This document shows, one piece after another, positions 1 through 6,164 of a stretch of DNA of 6,164 nucleotides; position 1 is the stretch's first letter, and every line of letters begins with the position of its first letter. Below the pieces are notes generated by a model that worked only from the letters and a program-made list of their open reading frames with translations, had not been told where the DNA came from and made no database searches. Location of the stretch: the NCBI GenBank assembly GCA_023255235.1, contig JALRJA010000245.1:1-6164 (forward strand). Direction: 5' to 3'. This DNA comes from Flaviramulus sp. (GTDB lineage Bacteria; Bacteroidota; Bacteroidia; Flavobacteriales; Flavobacteriaceae). The translations under genes were made by a program, and so were the position numbers.

Positions 1-2337
1 ACTACTTGTATCAACACTTGTATCTGGAATGGCTTTAAAAACAATTTCAAATTCACCTTTTTCATTTGTAAAACTGTCACCATGAGTAATCTCTTGAGGT
101 TCACTATTAAACCAAGGTCTGTACCAAAAATACCAACGCGGATATTGTACTTTTCGGTGTACACGATACACTACTTTAGCATTGGTAATGTTACTACCTG
201 CAAAAGCCAAGGCATTGCCTTTTACGGTTATAGAATCGTTAACTTTAAACGTTTCTGTAATAGGTTTAAATTTAGTTTCAAATTTAGGACGTTTGTATTC
301 TTCAACCGAAAAATAGTGTTCTGTTGAAAAATCTTTATCATTACCATCAAACTCAATGTAATATTCCCCGTTTAACCCATTGTTAGGCAAAACAAATTCG
401 CCTGAAACTGAACCATATTCGTTTGTTTTTAATTCGAGTTCTTTTATTTTTTCTGAATTAACATTATACAAAGTAGCATAAACAGATTCGTTTGCAAGAA
501 CTTCAGATTTTCCTTTTTCTGTTTTTATAACAATAGCCTTAAAATAAACTATTTGCCCAGGTCTGTAAATGCTTCTATCTGTAAATAAAAAAGATTTATA
601 CGGATTTTTTTCGCTTGTATTCTGCTTGTAATTACTCAAATAATAGTTGCCAAAATAAGCTGTATCGTTTAAATAAGTGACCTTAGCTGAAATAGTATGA
701 TAGTTCCCTCTAGTTTTTTCAATTTTTATTTCACCAAAGCTATTTGTTGTAATAGTTTCTGTTTGTTTTTCTCGACTATTATTTTTAAAATAACTTAATT
801 CTACTTTCACATTAGTAATTGGTGTGCCAGTATTTCTATCAATTATTTGAAAAATTTTGTTATGCTTACTGTTTGTTTCAACCAATGCTAAATTAGTAAC
901 TTGAAGCGTTGTAAAAGCAACGTGTTGGTTACTATTTTTAACGCTTGCAAAAATTAAATAAAGCCCATTGTTAAGTTTTGGTATTAAAACCTCTGTAGAA
1001 TGTGCTTGGAAATCGCCTTCATTTTTTAAAACGTGTTCCCAACTCTTTGTTGCATTTAAATTTTTAATAAAACCGAGTTTTTCTTCTTTTCTATATTGGT
1101 TATTAAATGTTTGTAATTGCTTACTATTTATTTTAAAAACTTGAAATGTAAGTACATCTATGTTTTTATAGTTAACCAAAATACGAGCATGTTTTTGAAT
1201 AGGTAAAAAACTCTCAGTAATTATTTGAAGCGTTTGTTGTTCTATTAATGATTTTAAAACACTACATTTTTTAGCACCTTTACTTTCTGGAAACTGTAAT
1301 CTAATAAGATTACAAATAGCCATAGCTTCTTTGGCTTGCCAGCGATTTTGCTCTTCTATTTTTGGTTTATATAGATTGCTTTGTTGATAATAAATTTGAG
1401 CTGTTTCAAAATCATACAAACTAGAAACTTCATGGGTTTTTAACTGTTTACTTTCTGTTTTTAAAGCGTTTAAGAAAAGGGTTTCTTTATTGTTAAAAGT
1501 TGCCTTCTCATTTATAAATTTTAAGCGTTCTATATTAACATCTGCTAAAGCATGAGGGTCTTTATCATGTAAATGAAACTGAATTAAATCTTGATAAATT
1601 TTAAGTGCATGTAACTGAAGCGAAGTGGTGTCTTTTGATTCAATTTTTAATTCTGAAAAAGCTTTTGCATCACTTAAAAATTTAGGGTTATCAATTTCAA
1701 ATTTGTAAGCAGGTTTGGTAATGTTGGTTTCGTTTGTTTTGTAAAATTCTAAAGCTTGATGGTTTAAAAAATCAAATAAAGTAGGTCTGTAAATTTTAGA
1801 ATCGTCTTGAAGAGTTAAAAGCACATCAAAATCACTTAAATCTTGTTTTTGAAGCATTAATCCATTTTGCAAAGAGTTTTTAAAATGTATGTGAACCTCA
1901 TTAAAAAGTGTTTGTAAATCCCAGGTTCTAAAGTCGGTAGTATCAATTTTTTCAGAAGTTTTGGTTCTATTATAAAATTGCCACCTATTTTGTTTAAAAT
2001 ATTGCCAATATAAGTTGGCAAGTAAGCTTTCTAAAATATTTTTTGTTGGAAATGTGCTGCGTTCTATTTGATTTTTAAAATCTGAAATAATTTTTATTTG
2101 AGCATCTTCTTCTAAAACCAGGGCAAACTTGCTTTTAAAAAACAGGGTTTTAATAAATTGTGGAGCGTTTTTTTCTCTTTCTGCTTTTAGAGTTATATCT
2201 TCTACAATTTTTAAAGCCGATTGTGGCAAACCCTCACCTTCAAACTGTTCTACTTTAACCCATAAATCTTCATAATTTTGAGATTGACTAAAGTTTACTA
2301 AAAGTATCATTATTACTATAGCTAAAAAGGATTTCAT
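1..2337 (-). CDS. Alpha-2-macroglobulin family protein, N-terminal 779 residues (continues past left edge)
   Basis: The reading frame is open from an ATG at 2337 to the window edge, without a stop in 779 codons. Residues 1-19 look like a Sec signal peptide (hydrophobic core FLAIVIMILL, likely cleavage before QNYEDLW). There is no lipobox cysteine, so the product is probably secreted to the periplasm rather than lipid-anchored like E. coli YfhM. Residues about 20-370 are mostly helical, charged sequence typical of the N-terminal extension in Bacteroidetes members. Beta-rich macroglobulin-like domains follow from about 375. The MG2 domain lies near 578-665, with the motif TDRSIYRPGQ at 586-595, and the next domain starts near EEYKRPKFE (679-687). 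An aromatic-rich stretch occupies 732-743. Family members usually exceed 1,500 residues, so the bait region, any thioester motif and the receptor-like C-terminus lie outside the window. By family knowledge these proteins are thought to trap proteases, and in many bacteria the gene neighbours pbpC; neither can be tested here. No Shine-Dalgarno sequence precedes the start. Confidence 0.93.
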   Translation of the reverse strand, partial: MKSFLAIVIMILLVNFSQSQNYEDLWVKVEQFEGEGLPQSALKIVEDITLKAEREKNAPQFIKTLFFKSKFALVLEEDAQIKIISDFKNQIERSTFPTKNILESLLANLYWQYFKQNRWQFYNRTKTSEKIDTTDFRTWDLQTLFNEVHIHFKNSLQNGLMLQKQDLSDFDVLLTLQDDSKIYRPTLFDFLNHQALEFYKTNETNITKPAYKFEIDNPKFLSDAKAFSELKIESKDTTSLQLHALKIYQDLIQFHLHDKDPHALADVNIERLKFINEKATFNNKETLFLNALKTESKQLKTHEVSSLYDFETAQIYYQQSNLYKPKIEEQNRWQAKEAMAICNLIRLQFPESKGAKKCSVLKSLIEQQTLQIITESFLPIQKHARILVNYKNIDVLTFQVFKINSKQLQTFNNQYRKEEKLGFIKNLNATKSWEHVLKNEGDFQAHSTEVLIPKLNNGLYLIFASVKNSNQHVAFTTLQVTNLALVETNSKHNKIFQIIDRNTGTPITNVKVELSYFKNNSREKQTETITTNSFGEIKIEKTRGNYHTISAKVTYLNDTAYFGNYYLSNYKQNTSEKNPYKSFLFTDRSIYRPGQIVYFKAIVIKTEKGKSEVLANESVYATLYNVNSEKIKELELKTNEYGSVSGEFVLPNNGLNGEYYIEFDGNDKDFSTEHYFSVEEYKRPKFETKFKPITETFKVNDSITVKGNALAFAGSNITNAKVVYRVHRKVQYPRWYFWYRPWFNSEPQEITHGDSFTNEKGEFEIVFKAIPDTSVDTSS

Positions 2338-2512
2338 TTATTTAATTGTTTTATCAGATAAAATTTAGCCATAACATCTATTTTCGGGTATGGTTTTTTG
2401 TTTGTGGCGATTGAGTTTGTTTTGTAAAATATATCAAAAGCTATTCCAAAAACGAGTTCATAGTGTAGCCATCATTTTTTTTAACAACATTAAGAACTTA
2501 GTTACGTTATAC

Positions 2513-2542
2513 CAAAGTCATAAAATTATTGTATTTAATCAA
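2513..2542 (-). promoter_or_regulatory. Possible Bacteroidetes-type promoter for the macroglobulin gene
   Basis: Read on the minus strand, TTG at 2542-2540 is followed after 19 bases by TGACTTTG at 2520-2513. This matches the Bacteroidetes consensus TTG-N19-21-TAnnTTTG except for one base in the -7 box (TG instead of TA). Transcription would start near 2507 and give the macroglobulin mRNA a leader of about 170 nt. The site overlaps the spacer and -33 element of the opposing promoter at 2529-2558. It is a candidate only, because AT-rich DNA produces such matches by chance. Confidence 0.3.
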
Positions 2543-2558
2543 CTAAAGGTTAACTTTG
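2529..2558 (+). promoter_or_regulatory. Bacteroidetes-type promoter of the TPR gene
   Basis: TTG at 2529-2531, a 19-base spacer, and TAACTTTG at 2551-2558 match the Bacteroidetes primary sigma-factor consensus (TTG at -33, TAnnTTTG at -7) exactly. The expected transcription start is near 2562-2565, leaving only about 11-14 nt before the ATG at 2576. The position supports 2576 over the upstream in-frame ATG at 2390. Confidence 0.7.
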
Positions 2559-2575
2559 TTTTTTTAACCCAAATT

Positions 2576-3523
2576 ATGAACAAATTTTTAGTTTTTGTAT
2601 TGTTTCCTGTTTTAACTTTTGGTCAAAGCTATTTTCCAGAGCTTGAGCGTCTTTTTATAAATAAAGAGTTTAATCAAGCAGAAGTTTTAATAACACATTA
2701 TTTAGAAACAGATTCAAATAACCTTGAAGCTATAGAGCTTTTGGGAGACATACATGGTTATCAAAAAAAATGGGACGAAGCTTTAGATAATTATAAAAAG
2801 CTTATTGAAGCCAATAAAAATAATGCCAATTACCATTATAAATATGCCGGTGTTTTAGGCATGAAAGCTTTAGAAAATAAGTTGAAATCAATTACCTATA
2901 TAGGAGAAGCTAAAAACCATTTTGTAAAAGCGGCAAATTTAAACCCAAAGCATATTGATGCACGTTGGGCATTGGTAGAATTGTATATAGAACTACCTGG
3001 TTTTGTGGGTGGTAGTTTAAAAAAAGCCTTGTATTATTCGAATGAGCTTGAAAATTTATCTAAAGTTGATGGGTATTTGGCAAAAGGCTATATTTATGAA
3101 AACACCAAGCAAAATAAGCTAGCCGAAAAGTATCAAGTAATGGCTTTACAAGAAAGCGATGCGTTAGATTTTTTTAAAGAATTATCTAGCTTAGAAAAAA
3201 ATAAAGACACCAAAAGCAGCTCGTATAAACTAGCAGATATTCAAGAAAATCATCAAAAAAACAGATTCCATTATCAGCTAGGAAAAGTTGCAGCACAATA
3301 TAATGTTGAATTACAAAAGGGAGAACAAAATTTACAAACCTATATTAAAAACTTTTCTGCAATAGATAGAATTCCAAAAGCATGGGCACATTACTATTTG
3401 GCACGCATTAATGTTCACAAAAAAAATAAAGACTATGCGTTAAAGCACATTAATTTAGCCATAACAGAACTACCCAAAATAAAATCATTTAAAGAAGAGA
3501 AAGCCCGAATTTTAAATATGTAG
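2576..3523 (+). CDS. Secreted TPR-repeat protein
   Basis: The product has 315 residues. The start at 2576 is chosen because it opens a clean Sec signal peptide (MNKFLVFVLFPVLTFG, probable cleavage before Q17) and sits just downstream of a consensus promoter. The mature protein is almost entirely helix-turn-helix repeats of the tetratricopeptide type, at roughly 19-48, 51-84, 86-125, 128-160, 165-195, 231-260 and 270-303. The clearest repeat contains LLGDIHGYQKKWDEALDNY near 55-73. The motif PGFVGGS at 141-147, between the helices of one repeat, resembles a loop seen in other secreted bacterial TPR proteins. No catalytic domain is visible. TPR arrays usually serve as protein-binding scaffolds; the partner is unknown. 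The gene is divergent from the macroglobulin gene and 88 bases upstream of mpl, which has its own promoter. There is no Shine-Dalgarno sequence, as is common in this phylum. The export and repeat calls are strong; the biological role is not known. Confidence 0.88.
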   Translation: MNKFLVFVLFPVLTFGQSYFPELERLFINKEFNQAEVLITHYLETDSNNLEAIELLGDIHGYQKKWDEALDNYKKLIEANKNNANYHYKYAGVLGMKALENKLKSITYIGEAKNHFVKAANLNPKHIDARWALVELYIELPGFVGGSLKKALYYSNELENLSKVDGYLAKGYIYENTKQNKLAEKYQVMALQESDALDFFKELSSLEKNKDTKSSSYKLADIQENHQKNRFHYQLGKVAAQYNVELQKGEQNLQTYIKNFSAIDRIPKAWAHYYLARINVHKKNKDYALKHINLAITELPKIKSFKEEKARILNM

Positions 3524-3561
3524 TTTTTAAATTTTTTTTAAAAAAGTAGCTATTTAAAGAG

Positions 3562-3592
3562 TCGTGTATTAGGAACTAAAAACCTATATTTG
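3562..3592 (+). promoter_or_regulatory. Bacteroidetes-type promoter of mpl
   Basis: TATATTTG at 3585-3592 matches the -7 consensus TAnnTTTG perfectly. TCG at 3562-3564, 20 bases upstream, is a two-of-three match to the -33 TTG. Predicted initiation near 3597-3600 leaves a leader of about 12-15 nt before the ATG at 3612, the same arrangement as the TPR gene promoter. This suggests that mpl is transcribed independently of the upstream gene, although read-through cannot be excluded because no convincing terminator lies between them. Confidence 0.6.
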
Positions 3593-3611
3593 AAACATTC
3601 AAAACTAACAC

Positions 3612-4967
3612 ATGAATGTACATTTTATAGCAATTGGCGGAGCGGCAATGCATAATTTAGCCATAGCTTTACACAATAAAGGATATCATATTACAGGAAG
3701 TGATGATACTATTTTTGAGCCATCAAAATCACGCTTAGATGCCAAAGGATTATTGCCAGAAACGTTTGGGTGGTTTCCAGAAAAAATAACTAAAAACATA
3801 GATGCAATTGTTTTGGGTATGCATGCAAAAGCTGATAATTTAGAGCTTTTAAAAGCCCAAGAACTTAAACTTAAAATTTACAGTTATCCTGAGTTTTTGT
3901 TTGAACAATCAAAATATAAAACCAGAGTGGTTATTGGCGGAAGTCATGGCAAAACCACCATAACATCTATGGTTTTACACGTAATGCATTACAACAATAA
4001 AGATGTAGATTATATGGTTGGTGCACAGCTTGAAGGCTTTGATGTAATGGTTAAGTTAACAGAACATAACGATTTCATGATACTTGAAGGCGATGAGTAT
4101 TTGAGTTCTGCTATAGATAAAAGACCCAAATTTCATGTATACAAACCCAATATAGCCTTACTAAGTGGTATTGCATGGGATCATATTAATGTGTTTCCTA
4201 CATTTGATAATTATATTGAACAGTTTCGCATTTTTGTTGATTCGGTAGTTAGTGGTGGAAGTATTAATTATAATGAAGAAGACCCTACTGTAAAAGCGCT
4301 TGTAGAAACCAGTAGTAATACCATTAGAAAAATAGGATATAAAACACCAAACTATAAAACTGTTAACGGTAAAACAATTATAGAAACGCCAGAAGGCGAT
4401 TTGCCAATAGAAATTTTTGGTAAACATAACCTTAATAATTTAGCAGGAGCTAAATGGATTTGCCAGCACATGGGAATTGATGAAGACGATTTTTATGAAG
4501 CAATAGCAACATTTAAAGGAGCAAGTAAACGATTAGAAAAAATTATTGAAACCAAAAATAGTATAGCTTACAAAGATTTTGCTCATTCTCCCAGTAAAGT
4601 TAAAGCAACAACACAAGCCGTAAAAGAGCAGTATGAAAATAAAACCCTAATAGCCTGTTTAGAGTTACACACTTACAGTAGTTTAAATACAGCATTTTTA
4701 AACGAGTATAAAAACACCCTTGACGCAGCCGATGTTGCAGTAGTATTCTATTCGCCAAGTGCCGTTAAAATAAAAAAACTAGAAGACATATCGCATCAAT
4801 CAATTGCTAATGCCTTTAAGCGTAATGATTTAATTATTCATACTAACTCAACTAGTTTTAAACAATTTTTACATACTCAAAATTTTGATAATAAAGTACT
4901 GTTACTAATGAGTTCAGGAAATTATGGCGGTTTAGATTTTGATGAACTTAAACGTTATATGCAATAA
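3612..4967 (+). CDS. mpl: Mpl-like UDP-N-acetylmuramate:L-alanyl-gamma-D-glutamyl-meso-diaminopimelate ligase
   Basis: The product has 451 residues, close to E. coli Mpl, and appears complete. Mpl joins recycled murein tripeptide to UDP-MurNAc with ATP in the cytoplasm, bypassing MurC, MurD and MurE. All three Mur ligase domains are visible. The N-terminal UDP-binding domain starts with HFIAIGGAAMHNLA (4-17) and has TGSDD at 28-32. The central ATPase domain has the P-loop GGSHGKTT (109-116), the acidic metal-binding motif LEGDEY (158-163), AWDHINVF (188-195) and GKHNLNN (270-276). The C-terminal domain begins near FKGASKRLE (301-309) and includes DFAHSPSKV (322-330), the counterpart of DFAHHP in Mpl and DYAHHP in MurC. 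The order and DFAH form favour Mpl over MurC. Unusual is ELHTYSSLN at 351-359, where E. coli Mpl has EPRSNT. I believe this form recurs in Bacteroidetes homologues, often annotated simply as peptidoglycan synthetase, so the exact peptide substrate is less certain than the ligase class. Confidence 0.9.
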   Translation: MNVHFIAIGGAAMHNLAIALHNKGYHITGSDDTIFEPSKSRLDAKGLLPETFGWFPEKITKNIDAIVLGMHAKADNLELLKAQELKLKIYSYPEFLFEQSKYKTRVVIGGSHGKTTITSMVLHVMHYNNKDVDYMVGAQLEGFDVMVKLTEHNDFMILEGDEYLSSAIDKRPKFHVYKPNIALLSGIAWDHINVFPTFDNYIEQFRIFVDSVVSGGSINYNEEDPTVKALVETSSNTIRKIGYKTPNYKTVNGKTIIETPEGDLPIEIFGKHNLNNLAGAKWICQHMGIDEDDFYEAIATFKGASKRLEKIIETKNSIAYKDFAHSPSKVKATTQAVKEQYENKTLIACLELHTYSSLNTAFLNEYKNTLDAADVAVVFYSPSAVKIKKLEDISHQSIANAFKRNDLIIHTNSTSFKQFLHTQNFDNKVLLLMSSGNYGGLDFDELKRYMQ

Positions 4968-4989
4968 TTTTAACACTATTAAGCTGCTC

Positions 4990-5014
4990 AAAAAAAGTAA
5001 ATTAGCAAATTAAC
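4990..5014 (-). terminator. Probable intrinsic terminator of the lipoprotein gene
   Basis: On the minus strand, GTTAATT (5014-5008), the loop TGCT and AATTTAC (5003-4997) form a 7-position stem with one mismatch. It is followed directly by seven T residues (4996-4990). The hairpin begins 9 bases after the lipoprotein stop codon. The stem is AT-rich and weak, but the position and T-run fit a rho-independent terminator between convergent genes. I see no matching T-run for mpl on the plus strand. Confidence 0.5.
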
Positions 5015-5022
5015 ACGTATAA

Positions 5023-5499
5023 TTATTCAGCGTTTATAATTACAGGTAATTTAAACGTTGTTGTTACTTGTTGCCCACGTTTAATAGCTGGATATATTTT
5101 TGGTAAAGAGTCTAAACTTTTGAGCAGTAGCTCTTTAATATTAGTAATTTCTTGTTTGGTAGTAGAATCTATCTCTATATCTGTTAACTCTAAAATACCA
5201 TTTTTAGTTACTATAAATTGTAACATTAAAGTATCGTTAATATCTCTTGTTACAACTAAGTTTTTGTTTTTTAAAAATGCCCAAACATGATTTGTTAAAA
5301 TATGTTGAAAGCAATTTTTTCTGTCTTCTTTTGCAGAAAGCGAATCACACTTTATAAAACTAGGATATTCATCAACAGCATTCCAATTAAATGTTTTTAA
5401 CTCATTATTTAGTATAGCTTCTGAAGACGTTTTTTTTACATCAAAATACTTGCAAGAAGCAAGCAATAATATAAATAGAAAAATACTATAAAACTTCAT
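5023..5499 (-). CDS. Small lipoprotein with a TonB C-terminal-like domain
   Basis: The product has 158 residues. Its first 16 form a lipoprotein signal peptide: a hydrophobic run YSIFLFILL, then the lipobox LASC with the lipidated cysteine at 16. After a short linker, residues about 38-156 resemble the C-terminal domain of Bacteroidetes TonB-family proteins. The recognisable features are EYPSFIKCD (44-52), a second cysteine in KNCF (61-64), a strand pattern around LMLQFIVTKNGILELTDIEI (91-110), and a final strand TTTFKLPVII (146-155). C51 and C63 could form a disulfide in the periplasm. A real TonB would have an N-terminal transmembrane anchor and a proline-rich spanning linker; both are absent, so this is probably not an energy transducer for outer-membrane transport. 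The gene converges with mpl and lies downstream of metK on the same strand, separated by 131 bases. The lipoprotein call is firm; the domain assignment rests on pattern recognition and the function is unknown. Confidence 0.82.
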   Translation of the reverse strand: MKFYSIFLFILLLASCKYFDVKKTSSEAILNNELKTFNWNAVDEYPSFIKCDSLSAKEDRKNCFQHILTNHVWAFLKNKNLVVTRDINDTLMLQFIVTKNGILELTDIEIDSTTKQEITNIKELLLKSLDSLPKIYPAIKRGQQVTTTFKLPVIINAE

Positions 5500-5510
5500 A
5501 GATTGTTACT

Positions 5511-5539
5511 AAAACCGAAAAGTACAATTTTTTGGTTTT
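5511..5539. repeat. Imperfect inverted repeat upstream of the lipoprotein gene
   Basis: AAAACCGAAAA at 5511-5521 can pair with TTTTTGGTTTT at 5529-5539, giving 11 positions around a 7-base loop with one G-T wobble on the plus strand. It begins 12 bases upstream of the lipoprotein start codon and covers the weak -7-like box. It could be an operator or simply low-complexity AT-rich sequence. On the minus strand the G-T pair becomes an A-C mismatch and no T-run follows, so it is not a convincing metK terminator. Confidence 0.35.
5517..5524 (-). promoter_or_regulatory. Weak -7-like box upstream of the lipoprotein gene
   Basis: On the minus strand TACTTTTC at 5524-5517 matches TAnnTTTG at all but the last base. 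It would place the transcription start about 10 nt before the ATG at 5499, the same short spacing seen at the two better promoters in the window. No TTG lies at the expected upstream distance; that stretch is A-rich. The box falls inside an imperfect inverted repeat (5511-5539). Confidence 0.3.
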
Positions 5540-5548
5540 TTATTCTTT

Positions 5549-5585
5549 AAAAAAAAAGAAAAACTTATTTAGTTTTTAAAAATAG
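5549..5585 (-). terminator. Possible intrinsic terminator of metK
   Basis: On the minus strand, CTATTT (5585-5580) can pair with AAATA(A)G (5570-5564, one bulged A) around a short loop. It is followed directly by a 15-base tract of T interrupted by one C (5563-5549). It lies 45 bases past the metK stop codon. The stem is almost purely A-T, so stability is doubtful; the long T tract is the main argument. A second small hairpin, AAACC-TGC-GGTTT (5616-5604), lies nearer metK but lacks a T-run. Confidence 0.33.
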
Positions 5586-5630
5586 CCTTGTAATACTAAA
5601 TGTAAACCGCAGGTTTTTAAAACAAATACT

Positions 5631-6164
5631 TTACAAGCCAAAAGTTTCTTTTATTTTTTGAACATAATCTAATTTTTCCCAAGTAAACAACTCAACATCT
5701 AAACTTATGGTTTCGCCATTAGGTTGTGAAAATGTTTTGCTAACTATTTTATTTTCACGACCCATGTGACCATAGACGGCAGTCTCGCTATAAATTGGAG
5801 AACGCAATTTTAGGCGTTCTTCAATAGCAAATGGGCGCATGTCAAAAATTTCAGACACTTTTTTAGCAATTTCACCATCGGTCATATTAAATGGGCAAGT
5901 GCCATAGGTGTCTATAAAAATACCCATTGGTTCAACTACACCAATAGCATAACTTACCTGTACTAAAACTTCATCGGCAACACCAGCAGCTACCAAATTT
6001 TTTGCAATATGGCGTGTTGCATAAGCTGCACTTCTATCTACCTTACTTGGGTCTTTACCAGAAAAAGCACCACCACCGTGAGCTCCTTTACCACCGTATG
6101 TATCTACGATAATTTTTCTACCTGTAAGTCCGGTGTCTCCATGAGGACCACCAATTACAAATTT
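5631..6164 (-). CDS. metK: S-adenosylmethionine synthetase, C-terminal 177 residues (start beyond right edge)
   Basis: MetK makes S-adenosylmethionine from methionine and ATP in the cytoplasm, releasing phosphate and pyrophosphate. The frame is open from the right edge to a stop at 5633-5631, and the visible part is the C-terminal portion of a protein usually around 400 residues long. Counting from the window edge, [13 protein letters not shown] (5-17), VDTYGG (20-25) and [19 protein letters not shown] (27-45) are the signature active-site segments. They carry the conserved aspartate and lysines that bind ATP, phosphate and metal. Then come [24 protein letters not shown] and YGHMGRE. Compared with E. 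coli MetK there is an insertion of about 25 residues between GRE and FTWEKLD, containing SLDVELF. I recognise this as typical of Bacteroidetes MetK, and it supports the taxonomic call. No missing key residue or frameshift is seen in this part. A TTG at 5996 is an internal leucine codon, not a start. Confidence 0.97.
   Translation of the reverse strand, partial: KFVIGGPHGDTGLTGRKIIVDTYGGKGAHGGGAFSGKDPSKVDRSAAYATRHIAKNLVAAGVADEVLVQVSYAIGVVEPMGIFIDTYGTCPFNMTDGEIAKKVSEIFDMRPFAIEERLKLRSPIYSETAVYGHMGRENKIVSKTFSQPNGETISLDVELFTWEKLDYVQKIKETFGL

Larger units (their letters stand above)
2338..2575. other. Divergent intergenic region between the macroglobulin and TPR genes
   Basis: These 238 bases separate two divergently transcribed genes. 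An open frame on the plus strand extends the TPR gene upstream to an ATG at 2390. The added 62 residues would bury the signal peptide and carry no recognisable domain, and the best promoter in the region (2529-2558) would lie inside the frame, so I treat this sequence as non-coding. On the minus strand only frames of 10 codons or fewer occur before the macroglobulin start. A weak second minus-strand box, TAAATTTT at 2367-2360, would give a short leader for the macroglobulin gene but has no TTG at the right distance. I see no RNA gene or riboswitch. Confidence 0.75.

Noticed and set aside
82..327. An 81-codon open frame on the plus strand.
   Set aside because: It lies antisense within the macroglobulin coding region, whose minus-strand frame is open throughout with recognisable domains. 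The product has no signal, domain or plausible start context.
2390..2575. N-terminal extension of the TPR protein to an upstream in-frame ATG.
   Set aside because: It would place 62 low-quality residues before an obvious signal peptide, and the consensus promoter at 2529-2558 lies inside it.
2363..3466. A 14-base identical sequence, ATTTAGCCATAACA, at 2363-2376 and 3453-3466, with a similar 11-base match near 3656.
   Set aside because: The second copy encodes part of the TPR protein and the third part of Mpl, both using common codons for Leu-Ala-Ile. With AT-rich composition this looks like coincidence, not a dispersed repeat or site.
3524..3560. Possible terminator after the TPR gene in the T- and A-rich stretch.
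   Set aside because: The A/T runs can pair only through a purely A-T stem with a mismatch near its base, and no defined T tail follows the stem, so I cannot support a terminator.
4161..4427. An 88-codon open frame on the minus strand.
   Set aside because: It is antisense to the central domain of mpl, which is unambiguous, and its translation looks like random AT-rich sequence.
3612..4967. Assignment of the Mur ligase as MurC.
   Set aside because: The DFAH motif, the AWDHINVF form and the conserved SSGNYGG ending fit Mpl better than MurC, and the length is close to E. coli Mpl.

Overview
The window is AT-rich DNA whose protein families, promoter boxes and lack of Shine-Dalgarno sequences point to a member of the Bacteroidetes, most likely the family Flavobacteriaceae. 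The strongest taxonomic clues are the alpha-2-macroglobulin subtype with a long helical N-terminus, a MetK with the Bacteroidetes-type insertion ending in [10 protein letters not shown], and promoters of the TTG-N19-TAnnTTTG type. It reads as ordinary chromosomal housekeeping and cell-envelope sequence. I see no mobile element, CRISPR array, tRNA, rRNA or phage gene.

Layout from left to right: (1) 1-2337, minus strand: the first 779 codons of a large secreted alpha-2-macroglobulin-like protein, running off the left edge. (2) 2338-2575: a divergent intergenic region with a near-perfect promoter for the rightward gene and a possible overlapping promoter for the leftward one. (3) 2576-3523, plus strand: a secreted TPR-repeat protein. 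(4) 3612-4967, plus strand: an Mpl-like Mur ligase (UDP-MurNAc:tripeptide ligase, peptidoglycan recycling) with its own promoter. (5) 5023-5499, minus strand: a small lipoprotein with a domain resembling the TonB C-terminus, convergent with mpl and followed by a probable terminator. (6) 5631-6164, minus strand: the C-terminal 177 residues of S-adenosylmethionine synthetase (MetK), running off the right edge.

Four of the five genes have envelope-related products. The macroglobulin, the TPR protein and the lipoprotein carry export signals, and Mpl salvages cell-wall peptides in the cytoplasm. Each gene appears to be its own transcription unit, so the shared envelope theme is not evidence of one operon. 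The regulatory layout is the most informative non-coding signal: the two best promoters leave only about 10-15 nt of leader before the start codon. No clearly novel system is visible. The items worth a second look are the divergent promoter region, the altered C-terminal motif of the Mpl-like ligase and the free-standing TonB-C-like lipoprotein.
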